Below, one piece after another: positions 8,448 to 16,581 of a stretch of 64,000 nucleotides of DNA. Positions within the stretch are counted from its first letter, which is position 1. Each line of letters opens with the position of its first letter. Position numbers and translations under genes: made by a program. The notes under the pieces were generated by a model. That model worked only from the letters and a program-made list of their open reading frames with translations. It was not told the DNA's origin and made no database searches. Source of the DNA: DASYGT01 sp035999365 (GTDB lineage Bacteria > Actinomycetota > Actinomycetes > Mycobacteriales > Jatrophihabitantaceae); contig DASYGT010000032.1 of the NCBI GenBank assembly GCA_035999365.1, forward strand, positions 1-64,000. Direction: 5' to 3'.

Positions 8448-9836
8448 TCAGCGGCAGCCGCAGGCCGCGAGCGCCGCCGCCGCGCCGTCCAGCGCCGTTT
8501 CAGCGGCGGCCGTCGCCGCCGTTCCCGCCGGCACTCGATCGGCGATGAAGGCGAACACGAGCAGCCGACCATCGCTGTCGCGCACGAGGCCGGCGAGCGC
8601 CGACACTCCGGTGAGCGTTCCGGTCTTCGCCCGGACCACGCCGGCAGCGAACTCCCCCGTCGCCGCAGTGCGGTACCGGCCGGCGAGCGTTCCGCTCCAG
8701 CCGGCAACAGGCAGCGCCGCGACGATGTCGCGGAGCGCCGGTCGGGTCCCTGCGACGATCAGCCGCAGCACGCCCGCCAGCGTTTGCACGCTGACTCGGT
8801 CCGCCGCGGCGAGACCGCTGCCGTCGCGCATGTCCGCACCGGGATCGACCCCGAGGCCCGACAGAACTGAGCGCACCGCGGCAGCAGCCCCGGAGAAGCT
8901 GGCCGGAGCGTGCGTCGCAAGCGCGACCTGACGCGCCAGACACTCGGCGATGACGTTGTCGGACTGCTGCAACATCTGCCCGACCAGAACCGACAACGGC
9001 GCCGAGTGCACGCTCGCCAGCGTGCGCGCCCCTGCCGGTGCCACGCCACGCGTGATCGCGACCGTGGGCCGGCCGAGTGCAGCCGCTAGGGCCCGCCCGG
9101 CGTCGAGATCCGGCGTGACGCTGCGAATCGGGTCCGCTGGGCCGGAGCGCCCGCCGTCGACCATCACGGCGGTGATCGGCGCGGCGTAGTCGCTCGGGAT
9201 GTCTTCTGCTGCCCAGGCCGGCGAGCGTGCGGGCCCCGTGAACAGTGACGCGTCGATCACGATGCCGGTGACCGCGGTGCCCGCGCGGCGCAACTGCGCA
9301 GCGAGGTCCGAGATTCGCGCCGCGCCGGGATAGGCGGCGGCCGCTGCCCCGGCGGCTCCGGTCAATGTTGGGTCACCGCCGCCGACCAGCACGACGGTGC
9401 CCGGGCTCGACCCGGCGACGACCTTGGTGGTGATCGTGTCGGTCGGGGAACGGACTGCGAGAAGGGCGGCCGCGGTGAGCAGTTTCGCCGTCGAGGCCGG
9501 CGCAGCGGGAGTGGCGGCCCGGTTGGCATACAGCGAAGTTCCACCAGTCGCGTCATCCACTTCGGCGACGACGTGTCCGCCGAGCGCCGTCGCGGCGAGC
9601 TTCGCCGCCACCACCCGCCCCACCGCCGCCGGATCGATCGCCGGAGCCGTGTGCGCTGTCGGGATGGGCGCGGGGTTGTCCGTCGCGTGGGCGAGGACAC
9701 TCGGCGCGGTAGCCGCGGGACGCGTGTCCTCGCGTGCCAGCCGGCGGACTCCGGCATAGGCACCGACGGCTGCGGCAGCCATCAGCGCGACGACGAGCAG
9801 CACGAGGGGGGCGGACCGCGCTCGCCCCCACTCCAC
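8448..9836 (-). CDS. dacB: D-alanyl-D-alanine carboxypeptidase/endopeptidase, PBP4 type
   Basis: Class C penicillin-binding protein (peptidase family S13) that trims or cleaves peptidoglycan cross-links outside the membrane. The 462 residues begin with an uncleaved or signal-type hydrophobic segment (about 10-28). The three active-site motifs are visible: S115-T-A-K118 in PASTAKLL, SDN within QQSDNVIAEC, and KTG in RAKTGTLTGVSALAG. It diverges from ppa, leaving a 42-base shared upstream region. Confidence 0.93.
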   Translation of the reverse strand: MEWGRARSAPLVLLVVALMAAAAVGAYAGVRRLAREDTRPAATAPSVLAHATDNPAPIPTAHTAPAIDPAAVGRVVAAKLAATALGGHVVAEVDDATGGTSLYANRAATPAAPASTAKLLTAAALLAVRSPTDTITTKVVAGSSPGTVVLVGGGDPTLTGAAGAAAAAYPGAARISDLAAQLRRAGTAVTGIVIDASLFTGPARSPAWAAEDIPSDYAAPITAVMVDGGRSGPADPIRSVTPDLDAGRALAAALGRPTVAITRGVAPAGARTLASVHSAPLSVLVGQMLQQSDNVIAECLARQVALATHAPASFSGAAAAVRSVLSGLGVDPGADMRDGSGLAAADRVSVQTLAGVLRLIVAGTRPALRDIVAALPVAGWSGTLAGRYRTAATGEFAAGVVRAKTGTLTGVSALAGLVRDSDGRLLVFAFIADRVPAGTAATAAAETALDGAAAALAACGCR

Positions 9837-9878
9837 GATGCGTCACACTAACGGGAGCCGACCAAGGAGCAGATCGCC

Positions 9879-10364
9879 GTGGACTTCGACGTCTTGATCG
9901 AGATCCCCAAGGGCAGCCGCAACAAGTACGAGGTCGACCACGACACCGGTCGGATGCGGCTCGACCGCACGCTGTTCACATCGACGCAGTACCCGGCGGA
10001 CTACGGCTACATCGAGAACACACTCGGCGAGGACGGCGACCCCCTCGACGCGCTGGTGATCTTGCAGGGCGATCCGCTCTTTCCGGGTGTGCTCGTCAAA
10101 TGCCGGGCGATCGGCATGTTTCGGATGACCGACGAGAAGGGCGGAGACGACAAGGTGCTGTGCGTCCCGTCCACCGACCCGCGCTTGGAGCACCTGCGGG
10201 ACATCCATCACGTGCCCGAGTTCGACCGGCTCGAGATCCAGCACTTCTTCGAGGTCTACAAGGAGCTGGAGCCCGGCAAGAGCGTCGACGGGGCATCCTG
10301 GGTGGGCCGTGCGGAGGCCGAGGCCGAGATCCTGGCCTCGATCGCCCGCCTCGGCCGGCACTGA
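9879..10364 (+). CDS. ppa: Inorganic pyrophosphatase, soluble family I
   Basis: Hydrolyses pyrophosphate to drive biosynthesis. The 161 residues are the usual bacterial length. Motifs include VLIEIPKGSRNKYEVD (5-20), the YPADYGYIENT segment and DGDPLDALV with the metal-binding aspartates. The start is a GTG at 9879, well supported by an AAGGAG ribosome site at 9864-9869, nine bases upstream. Confidence 0.97.
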   Translation: MDFDVLIEIPKGSRNKYEVDHDTGRMRLDRTLFTSTQYPADYGYIENTLGEDGDPLDALVILQGDPLFPGVLVKCRAIGMFRMTDEKGGDDKVLCVPSTDPRLEHLRDIHHVPEFDRLEIQHFFEVYKELEPGKSVDGASWVGRAEAEAEILASIARLGRH

Positions 10365-10384
10365 GGCCGCCTGCACCTGAGGTC

Positions 10385-11299
10385 CTAGTCGACCACCGCG
10401 ATGCTCACCGGCCGGTAGCGCAGGTAGGAGTTCGGTCCGGGATTGGCGCAGGTCAGCCCCTCGGCGGCCTCCCGCTCGACCGTCACGGCGACGTCCAGCA
10501 GTCCATGCGGGCCGGCGATGCGGACCTTGGCGCGCCCGTCGACGACCCGCTCCGTCGACACGACCGTCAGTGCGGCCCGGTCGTGCAACGCGAGATGCTC
10601 GTAGGCGAAGGCCAGCGCGGCCTGGGCGGCCGGGGCAAGGCCGATGCGGCCGCGGAGCAACGCCGGCACCACCTCGTCGGCCTCGGCCGCCGCGACGAAC
10701 TCCGTTGCAGCGAACGGCAGCACACGGCCGTAGAGCAGGCCTGTCGGCAGCACGAGGACATTGGCCGCGAAGCGATCGCCCCCGAGGTGACTGCACTCCC
10801 AGACCCGTCCGGGCCGCACGGCATTCAGCGCCGCGGCGACGGGTCGGCCGCGTAGCGCGCAGCACGTGTCGTGCTTGCTGTGCGCGCACACGAGGTACAG
10901 CGGCTGCGTGTCCAACTCACCGGTCGAGCCGTCGAGCGGCACATCGAGCAGCGCCGCGTCGGAGTCGAACGTGCCCCACCGGATCGATTCGCGGCCCTCG
11001 CTCGTTTCCGCGATCGCCCATCGTCGCAACGCGCCGGCCCGCGTCCGGCCAGGGCGTCGAATCACCTGCACCCGCAGTCCCGCGGCAATCGCGCCTGACT
11101 CCAGCTCGGCGGCAATCGCTGAATCGAAACGCGATCCGCGCAGGCCGGCCGCACCCCACGGTCCTGGTTGTTCGACGAGCAGCAGCCGCGAGGCAGGGAA
11201 GGCGGTGCCGAGCATGGGATCTCCGCGCAGCTGCGCACGGAGCGCGCATCGTTCCAGGCTTTCGCGCGGGTGAGGCGGCACATGCCGCGGATGTACCAC
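10385..11299 (-). CDS. Sucrase/ferredoxin-like family protein
   Basis: Member of the sucraseferredoxin-like family, which has a thioredoxin-like ferredoxin fold. The 304 residues contain the conserved CAHSKHDTCCALRG segment with Cys and His residues suited to a 2Fe-2S cluster, then WECSHLGGDRFAANVLVLP. The role is unknown in bacteria. It is 22 bases downstream of the cupin oxygenase on the same strand, so it may be part of the same transcript and could supply electrons or simply be a neighbour. The exact start is uncertain; another in-frame Met is near residue 29. Confidence 0.8.
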   Translation of the reverse strand: MVHPRHVPPHPRESLERCALRAQLRGDPMLGTAFPASRLLLVEQPGPWGAAGLRGSRFDSAIAAELESGAIAAGLRVQVIRRPGRTRAGALRRWAIAETSEGRESIRWGTFDSDAALLDVPLDGSTGELDTQPLYLVCAHSKHDTCCALRGRPVAAALNAVRPGRVWECSHLGGDRFAANVLVLPTGLLYGRVLPFAATEFVAAAEADEVVPALLRGRIGLAPAAQAALAFAYEHLALHDRAALTVVSTERVVDGRAKVRIAGPHGLLDVAVTVEREAAEGLTCANPGPNSYLRYRPVSIAVVD

Positions 11300-11321
11300 C
11301 GCGTCAGCCTGTCACGCAGGC

Positions 11322-12569
11322 TCAACCCGCCGGGACGACCACGCCTTCGCGGGTGAGTCGCTGGGCGAGTGCGATCTGGCCGTCGCTGTCCAACCCGACC
11401 AATTCCGCAGGCGAGAAGGGTGCCCCGGCAAGGATCACCTTGATCGCACCGCGCGCACCGATCGGGAGATCAACGGCACGGTCGACGAGCTGCAGGCGGA
11501 TGCCGGTGTCGCCGTCGTCGACCCGCAGCCGCAATCCGGCACGCAGCCGAAGCAGGGTTGCCCCCGTGATGTGGTCAGCGGCCGCGAGCTGCGCCAGCGG
11601 GCCGAGCGGTTCGGGGCGCGTCTGCCGCATCAGGAACGTGCCGACGTGGCGCGCCACCTGCTCAGCGGTCGCCGTATCCAGGTGCGAGTGCAGCGCCTCG
11701 ACCGTCGCGGCGAGATGCGGTGCGAGGACGTCCGGGTCGGCGAGGTCAGCCGACATCGGCAACGACGCACGCAGGTCCGCGTCGTCCTGGGCGGCGCCGA
11801 GCAGGTGCCGAACGATGTCGAAGCGTGTCAGCGGATGTACGCCGACGGTCAGGTGGATGGACATCTCGCCGAGCGCCTCGGCGGCGTGGATCGTTCCCCT
11901 CGGCAGGTACAGGGCGTCACCCGGCTCGAGGTCCACGTCGATCAGGGGAGTCTGCCCGGCGCGGTCCGCGACCGCTTCGCGGTGGTTCTGCCACGGCTGA
12001 TCGGCGAGCGGACTGCGCACCACGGGTTCGTGAATCGTCCAGCGCTTGCGTCCGGAGATCTGGAGGACGAACACGTCGTGGACGTCGTAGTGCGGTTCGA
12101 AACCCTGGTTCTGCGGAGGCGTGATGTAGGCATTCACCTGCACCGGATGCCCGAGCTCGGCGGCGAGCCGGGCGCCGAAGTCCACGAGTGGTGGCCAGGT
12201 GCGATGCAGCGCCTGCAGCACGAGCGTCGCGCCGTCGGCCATTGCGGCGAGCACCCGGTCGTCGGCAGCCTGGTCACCGATCCCGGCTCCGGCGCCGCCG
12301 CCCCGCGTGAAGCGTGCGGCCGCCAGCACGGTCCCGTCCTTGGCCATCCGCAGGAACGGTGTGCGCAACCCGCGGCGCGACACAAGCTCGTCGACCGCGG
12401 CGGCGTCGAACAGGTCCCGGAAGCCGGGCCCGAGCCCGTTGCCGAATTCGGCGGCGCGGGTGAGCAGCGGTTCGCGACCCCAGTGGCGGGTCGCAAAGAC
12501 ATCGACGCCGCAGGCGACGCAGCGTGAGATCGCCGAATCGCCCGCGGCGCCACTCCGCGAGGGAGTCAC
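11322..12569 (-). CDS. JmjC-like cupin_4 family Fe(II)/2-oxoglutarate oxygenase
   Basis: Cupin_4 (ROXA/MINA-type) oxygenase. Known relatives hydroxylate His or Arg side chains in ribosomal proteins, using Fe(II) and 2-oxoglutarate. The 415 residues hold the Fe-binding HxD of FEPHYDVHDVFVLQ (H160, D162) and a distal His in YLPRGTIHAAEAL (H228), with GRKRWTIHEP between them; a winged-helix-like C-terminal part follows. The start appears to be a GTG 14 bases after the stop of the Asp/Gly-rich peptide gene. This tight spacing suggests the peptide may be its substrate or partner; that is inference. A ribosomal-protein substrate remains the conservative alternative. Confidence 0.85.
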   Translation of the reverse strand: MTPSRSGAAGDSAISRCVACGVDVFATRHWGREPLLTRAAEFGNGLGPGFRDLFDAAAVDELVSRRGLRTPFLRMAKDGTVLAAARFTRGGGAGAGIGDQAADDRVLAAMADGATLVLQALHRTWPPLVDFGARLAAELGHPVQVNAYITPPQNQGFEPHYDVHDVFVLQISGRKRWTIHEPVVRSPLADQPWQNHREAVADRAGQTPLIDVDLEPGDALYLPRGTIHAAEALGEMSIHLTVGVHPLTRFDIVRHLLGAAQDDADLRASLPMSADLADPDVLAPHLAATVEALHSHLDTATAEQVARHVGTFLMRQTRPEPLGPLAQLAAADHITGATLLRLRAGLRLRVDDGDTGIRLQLVDRAVDLPIGARGAIKVILAGAPFSPAELVGLDSDGQIALAQRLTREGVVVPAG

Positions 12570-12583
12570 TGCCTCAGATCTGC

Positions 12584-12835
12584 TCAGCCCGTCGCGCCCG
12601 CATCGGCGCCGCCATCGGCCCCGCCATCAGCATCGCCGCCGGCACCGCCGTCCGTGGCGCCACCGTCGCCGGTGCCACCATCACTGGCACCACCGTCTGC
12701 ACCACCGTCGTCGCCGTGGTCGGCGGCACCGTCAGCAGCGCCGTGGCCCGCGCCACCGTCTGCGCCACCGTCGTCGCCGTGGTCGGCAGCGCCGTCGGCA
12801 GCGCCCTCTCCGGTCGTCGTGTCTTCGTCGGTCAT
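12584..12835 (-). CDS. 83-residue Asp/Gly/Ala repeat peptide
   Basis: Small acidic protein I do not recognise. The ATG at 12835 has an excellent ribosome site (AAAGGAGAA, 12841-12849), which is the best evidence that it is translated. Of 83 residues 19 are Asp; the rest are almost all Gly and Ala, with His at 19, 31 and 40 and no Lys, Arg, Cys or aromatic residue. Residues 11-29 and 32-50 are identical 19-residue copies. A short non-repetitive start (MTDEDTTTGE) precedes them. It ends 14 bases before the cupin_4 oxygenase. Possible roles are a modified peptide substrate, a cation-binding peptide, or an unstructured regulator; none is proven. Confidence 0.65.
   Translation of the reverse strand: MTDEDTTTGEGAADGAADHGDDGGADGGAGHGAADGAADHGDDGGADGGASDGGTGDGGATDGGAGGDADGGADGGADAGATG
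12686..12805 (-). repeat. 63-nt tandem repeat inside the Asp-rich peptide gene
   Basis: Two near-identical DNA units, period 63 bases, encode residues 11-29 and 32-50 of the peptide. The protein copies are identical, while the DNA differs at a few third positions, which argues for selection on the peptide sequence. Confidence 0.8.
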
Positions 12836-12924
12836 CTGGGTTCTCCTTTGCAGCACAGCTCATGAGGCGGCCGGGCGGTCGTCCCGTTGTCTTCGGAGAG
12901 CGGATACCCCCCGCCAGCATCGAC

Positions 12925-13671
12925 CTAACCAGGGCGCTCGGCCATATGCAGGGCGACGATCCCGCCGCTCAGATTGCGGTGGCGTACGCCGACCCAGCCG
13001 GCGTCAGCGACCATCCGCGCGAGATCGCGCTGAGCAGGCCACGCACGGATCGACTCCGCCAGGTACACGTAGGCGTCAGGGTTCGAAGACACCCGCCGGG
13101 CGATCCATGGCAGCGCCCGCATCAAGTAGTTCAGGTAGATGTAGCGGAACGGGGCGAAGACCGGGCGGCTGAACTCGCACACGACGAGTCGGCCCCCAGG
13201 GCGGACGACGCGAGCCATCTCCGCGAGGGCCGTCGGCACGTCCGCAACGTTGCGCAGCCCGAAAGAGATGGTCACGGCATCGAAGGACGCATCGGCGAAG
13301 GGCAGGTGCAGTGCGTCCCCCGCCACGAACGGCACCTCGCGACGATGACGCGACGCACGGCCGGCCCGCAGCATCCCGAGGGAGAAGTCACACGCCACCG
13401 CGAAGGCGCCCGAGCGGCGCAATTCAGCAGTGGAGACACCTGTACCCGCAGCGAGATCAAGCACCCGCTGCCCCTCGTGCAGTTCAAGGCATTGCCGGGT
13501 CCGCTTGCGCCAACGCCGGTCGAGCCCCATCGACAGGAGGGTGTTCGTGACGTCGTAGCGGCGGGCGACGCCGTCGAACATCGCCGCGACCTCGTCAGGC
13601 CGCTTGTCGAGCGCGGCCCGAGTCAGCGCGGGCATCGGCTCGGCACGGGATCGGGTGTCATCGCCGCTCAT
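12925..13671 (-). CDS. menG: Demethylmenaquinone methyltransferase
   Basis: SAM-dependent C-methyltransferase of the UbiE/MenG family that completes menaquinone. From the ATG at 13671 it is 248 residues. Signatures are VLDLAAGTGVSTAEL (SAM motif I), the GDALHLPFADASFDAVTISFG region, GLRNVADVPTALAEMARV and a late NLSGGIVALHM. A longer open frame upstream overlaps the transporter gene and was not used. As the rest of the pathway in this window is the futalosine type, this enzyme would act last on demethylmenaquinone. Confidence 0.92.
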   Translation of the reverse strand: MSGDDTRSRAEPMPALTRAALDKRPDEVAAMFDGVARRYDVTNTLLSMGLDRRWRKRTRQCLELHEGQRVLDLAAGTGVSTAELRRSGAFAVACDFSLGMLRAGRASRHRREVPFVAGDALHLPFADASFDAVTISFGLRNVADVPTALAEMARVVRPGGRLVVCEFSRPVFAPFRYIYLNYLMRALPWIARRVSSNPDAYVYLAESIRAWPAQRDLARMVADAGWVGVRHRNLSGGIVALHMAERPG

Positions 13672-13706
13672 TCTGCCTGATGCCGGATGCCCTGGGGTCC
13701 GGCGCT

Positions 13707-14600
13707 TCACGCGGCGGCTGCGCCGTGCGGCTGCGGGCTGCCCTCGGCAACCGGTGCTGCTCGCGCAAGGCGCACGGCGCCGATCACGATCGCAGCGAGG
13801 CACACGGCGTAGATGCCGACGTGTAACGCGCCGTTCGGGACGTGCTCGTGCAGGAGCACGGCTCCGAGGACGACGGCGGCGACGGGATCAGCGGCCTTGT
13901 TGGCGGGGAAGCTCGCGGCTAGCGCGCCGACCTGGAACGAGATCTGGGTCAGGACGATGCCGACACCGCCGAGCAGGGCGAGACCGATCACCGGAACGAG
14001 GCCGTCCGCCGTCGTCACCAGACTGCGCGCTCCGTGGTCGCCGTACTGCACCGCGATCGAGTTGATCAGCACCCCGAGGGTGCCGAACCAGACGCCGGCG
14101 ACGCCGCCGTAGACCCCCGCGCGCACCACCCCGCTGAGGGAGTGCACGAGCCCGCACAGGCCGAGGCCGACCAGCAGTTCGATCACGATCGTCAATTCGA
14201 GCGCGTGCGCTGACGGCGTCCGCCCGGCCTGGGGCGTGCCGAGGACGAGAAAGAAAACGGTGAGCCCACCGAGGATGCCCAGGCAGGCGATGTAGTCACC
14301 ACGTCTGGGTGCGGTACCGGTGAGCATCGCGCCGAAGAACAGCGACACCGGCAGGGTCAGCACGAGCAACGGCTGGACCAGTACAACCGGGCCGTTGGAG
14401 AGCGCAACGACCTGCAACGCGAATCCGAACGCATCGCCACCGATCGACATCAGCCAGCGCGGGTCGCGCGCCAGCCGCAGCAACCCACGGGCGTCGGCCG
14501 AGCCGGTTCCCGTATGCGCCGCGGAGTGCTGGACAGCTGTCGAGGCGCCGTACGCCACCGCCGAGGCGACGCCGAACGGGACGGCCACGATGAGCGACAC
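13707..14600 (-). CDS. DMT (EamA-like) family membrane transporter
   Basis: Multi-spanning membrane protein of 297 residues with about nine or ten hydrophobic segments; the sequence looks like a drug/metabolite transporter of the EamA type, substrate unknown. Small-residue-rich helices (LVLTLPVSLFFGAMLTG; GVWFGTLGVLINSIAV; DPVAAVVLGAVLLHEHV) fit the fold, with the last resembling the second EamA repeat. It lies upstream of menG on the same strand with a 35-base gap. Confidence 0.75.
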   Translation of the reverse strand: MSLIVAVPFGVASAVAYGASTAVQHSAAHTGTGSADARGLLRLARDPRWLMSIGGDAFGFALQVVALSNGPVVLVQPLLVLTLPVSLFFGAMLTGTAPRRGDYIACLGILGGLTVFFLVLGTPQAGRTPSAHALELTIVIELLVGLGLCGLVHSLSGVVRAGVYGGVAGVWFGTLGVLINSIAVQYGDHGARSLVTTADGLVPVIGLALLGGVGIVLTQISFQVGALAASFPANKAADPVAAVVLGAVLLHEHVPNGALHVGIYAVCLAAIVIGAVRLARAAPVAEGSPQPHGAAAA

Positions 14601-14736
14601 GAGGCGAGCGTAGCCGGGCCGACACTGCTACGGCCGAAGCGTTTGCGCCGTGTCGGTGCCACCGGATCGAGCGCCTCGATTTGCGGTCCGACGGACGGCG
14701 TCCGATGCTGTCCGCACGCCGATCTCGGAGCTGCTG

Positions 14737-15615
14737 ATGATCACTCGCCGGACTGTACGAACCTGCGCTGCCGCCTTCCTCGCCGCGACCAGCGCGCTCA
14801 CCGCGGCGCTGGCCGCGGGGCCGAGCGCGCTCGCAGCTCCCCCGTCTGTGTACGTCGCGATGGGCGACTCGTACGCCGCCGGCCCGCTCATCCTCCCCAT
14901 GACCGATCCGGTCACCTGCGTGCGCTCGGCGCTGAACTACGCGCACCTGCTCGCCCAGCAGCTGCACGTCACGACGCTGCGGGATGTGACCTGCTCGTCG
15001 GCAACCACGCAGAACTTCGCCAACCCTCAGCCCGGCAGTGTCAGCGGCACGGCCCCGCCCCAGTACAACGCGCTGCGGTCAGACACCACACTCGTGACCG
15101 TCGGCATCGGCGGCAACGACGTCGGCCTAGTCGGCCTGGCCGAAAGCTGCATCAACGTGTTTCCTCCCCCGATCGGCAAGTCCTGCGCGGCCAAGTACAC
15201 GGCAGGGGGCGTAGACCAGTACAGCCAGCGCATCCAGGCGTTCGCGCCGACGTTCGGGACCGTGATCGACCGCATCCACCAGCTCGCCCCCAACGCGCGG
15301 GTGCTGATGGTCGGCTACCCGACGGCCATCCGCAACGGCGGGTGTTTCCCGTACCAGCCGTTGCTCGGACCGGACGCGACCTACATCCAGGCCAAGATCG
15401 ACGAGCTGAACTCCGTCATGGCCCAGCAGGCGGCCGCGCACAACGCGACCTACGTGAACATCCGGACGTCCTCGGTCGGGCACGACTCCTGCGCGCTGCC
15501 CGGTATCCGCTGGCTGGAAGGGTTGGTGCCGACGAGCGACAGCTTCCCGCTGCATCCCAACCAGCTCGAGATGCGAAACACGACAAAGGTGATCAACGGG
15601 ATCTTGAGCCACTGA
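14737..15615 (+). CDS. Secreted SGNH/GDSL-family hydrolase (first of tandem pair)
   Basis: Probable extracellular lipase or esterase. The ATG at 14737 is preceded by GGAG at 14727-14730 and opens a clear signal peptide (basic MITRRTVRT, then an Ala-rich core ending near AALA). Mature-protein motifs are block I MGDSYAAG, GGND (block III) and the catalytic Asp-His pair in the late LHPNQLEM. The 292 residues are typical of the Streptomyces-type secreted lipase family. It is followed by a second, divergent member. Confidence 0.85.
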   Translation: MITRRTVRTCAAAFLAATSALTAALAAGPSALAAPPSVYVAMGDSYAAGPLILPMTDPVTCVRSALNYAHLLAQQLHVTTLRDVTCSSATTQNFANPQPGSVSGTAPPQYNALRSDTTLVTVGIGGNDVGLVGLAESCINVFPPPIGKSCAAKYTAGGVDQYSQRIQAFAPTFGTVIDRIHQLAPNARVLMVGYPTAIRNGGCFPYQPLLGPDATYIQAKIDELNSVMAQQAAAHNATYVNIRTSSVGHDSCALPGIRWLEGLVPTSDSFPLHPNQLEMRNTTKVINGILSH

Positions 15616-15690
15616 CCGGACATCACCGGGCATGATCGTCTGAGAACGCTTACGCTCCGCTCGCCAACGTCCACGTCTTCAGGGGGTCCC

Positions 15691-16548
15691 ATGCGCATTC
15701 CGCGCCTGCTCATTGCCGGTGCGCTCGTCGCGACCGCAGCCGTGGCCGTACCGATGAGCGCCAGCCAGGCCATCCCAGCAACGCATGCCGTGTACCTGTC
15801 GCTCGGCGATTCGCTCTCCGTCGGATACCAGCCCGGCCTCGGTGACACGACCCAAGGCTTCTCCGAGGACGTCTACAACGTGCTCAAGGCGAGGTTGGCC
15901 AGCACGCAACAGCTCGATCTGGTCAAGCTCGGCTGTAGCGGCGAGACGACCACGACGTTCATCAACGGCGGCAAGTGCCCCGTTGGTCGATATACAACCG
16001 GCTCGCAGCTCGGCGACGCGATCCAGTTCATCGACAGCAACTGGGCGAATATCCGCTACATCTCGATCGACATCGGTGCGAACGACGTCGACGGCTGTGC
16101 GACGGGCAGCAGCATCAACGCAGCCTGCATCGTGCAGGGCGAGAAGACGATCGCGCAGAACCTGAACACGATCCTGTCCGCTATCAAGACCGCCGACCAC
16201 GGCGTGGCGCAGAAGATCGGGATGGCGTACTACGACCCGTTCCTGGCCGAGTGGCTGACGGGGACGACCGGGCAGGCGGTTGCCGCAGCATCCGTAACCG
16301 CCCTGGCGGGGATCAACCTGACCGAAAGCTCGGAGTACTCGGCCTACGGCTTCAAGGTCGCGGACGTGTTCACGAAGTACAAGACCGCCCAGTTCGCGCC
16401 GTACGTCAACACCCCGCCCTACGGCAAGATCCCGACGAACGTCTCGAAGATCTGCACGTGGACCTACATGTGCTCGGTGCAGAACATCCACCCGAACCCG
16501 ACCGGCTACCAGCAGATCGCCGACGCATTCTTGGCGAAGCTGAAGTAG
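15691..16548 (+). CDS. Secreted SGNH/GDSL-family hydrolase (second of tandem pair)
   Basis: Secreted 285-residue SGNH hydrolase with a signal peptide (MRIPRLLIAGALVATAAVAV). Motifs are LSLGDSLSVGYQ (nucleophile Ser), GCSGETT (Gly block), IGANDVDGC (Asn block) and HPNPTGYQQIAD (Asp/His block). Cysteines are paired in a way consistent with disulfides outside the cell. It is 75 bases behind the first hydrolase but only distantly similar to it, so this looks like an old duplication or a functional pairing. Confidence 0.88.
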   Translation: MRIPRLLIAGALVATAAVAVPMSASQAIPATHAVYLSLGDSLSVGYQPGLGDTTQGFSEDVYNVLKARLASTQQLDLVKLGCSGETTTTFINGGKCPVGRYTTGSQLGDAIQFIDSNWANIRYISIDIGANDVDGCATGSSINAACIVQGEKTIAQNLNTILSAIKTADHGVAQKIGMAYYDPFLAEWLTGTTGQAVAAASVTALAGINLTESSEYSAYGFKVADVFTKYKTAQFAPYVNTPPYGKIPTNVSKICTWTYMCSVQNIHPNPTGYQQIADAFLAKLK

Positions 16549-16581
16549 GTCAGCGACACCAGTCGCAGCGGCCGCTTCGGA

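Noticed and set aside
12199..13680. Long plus-strand frame across the Asp-rich peptide and menG
   Set aside because: Arg/His-rich low-complexity translation produced by the repeat DNA; the minus-strand genes have ribosome sites and family motifs.
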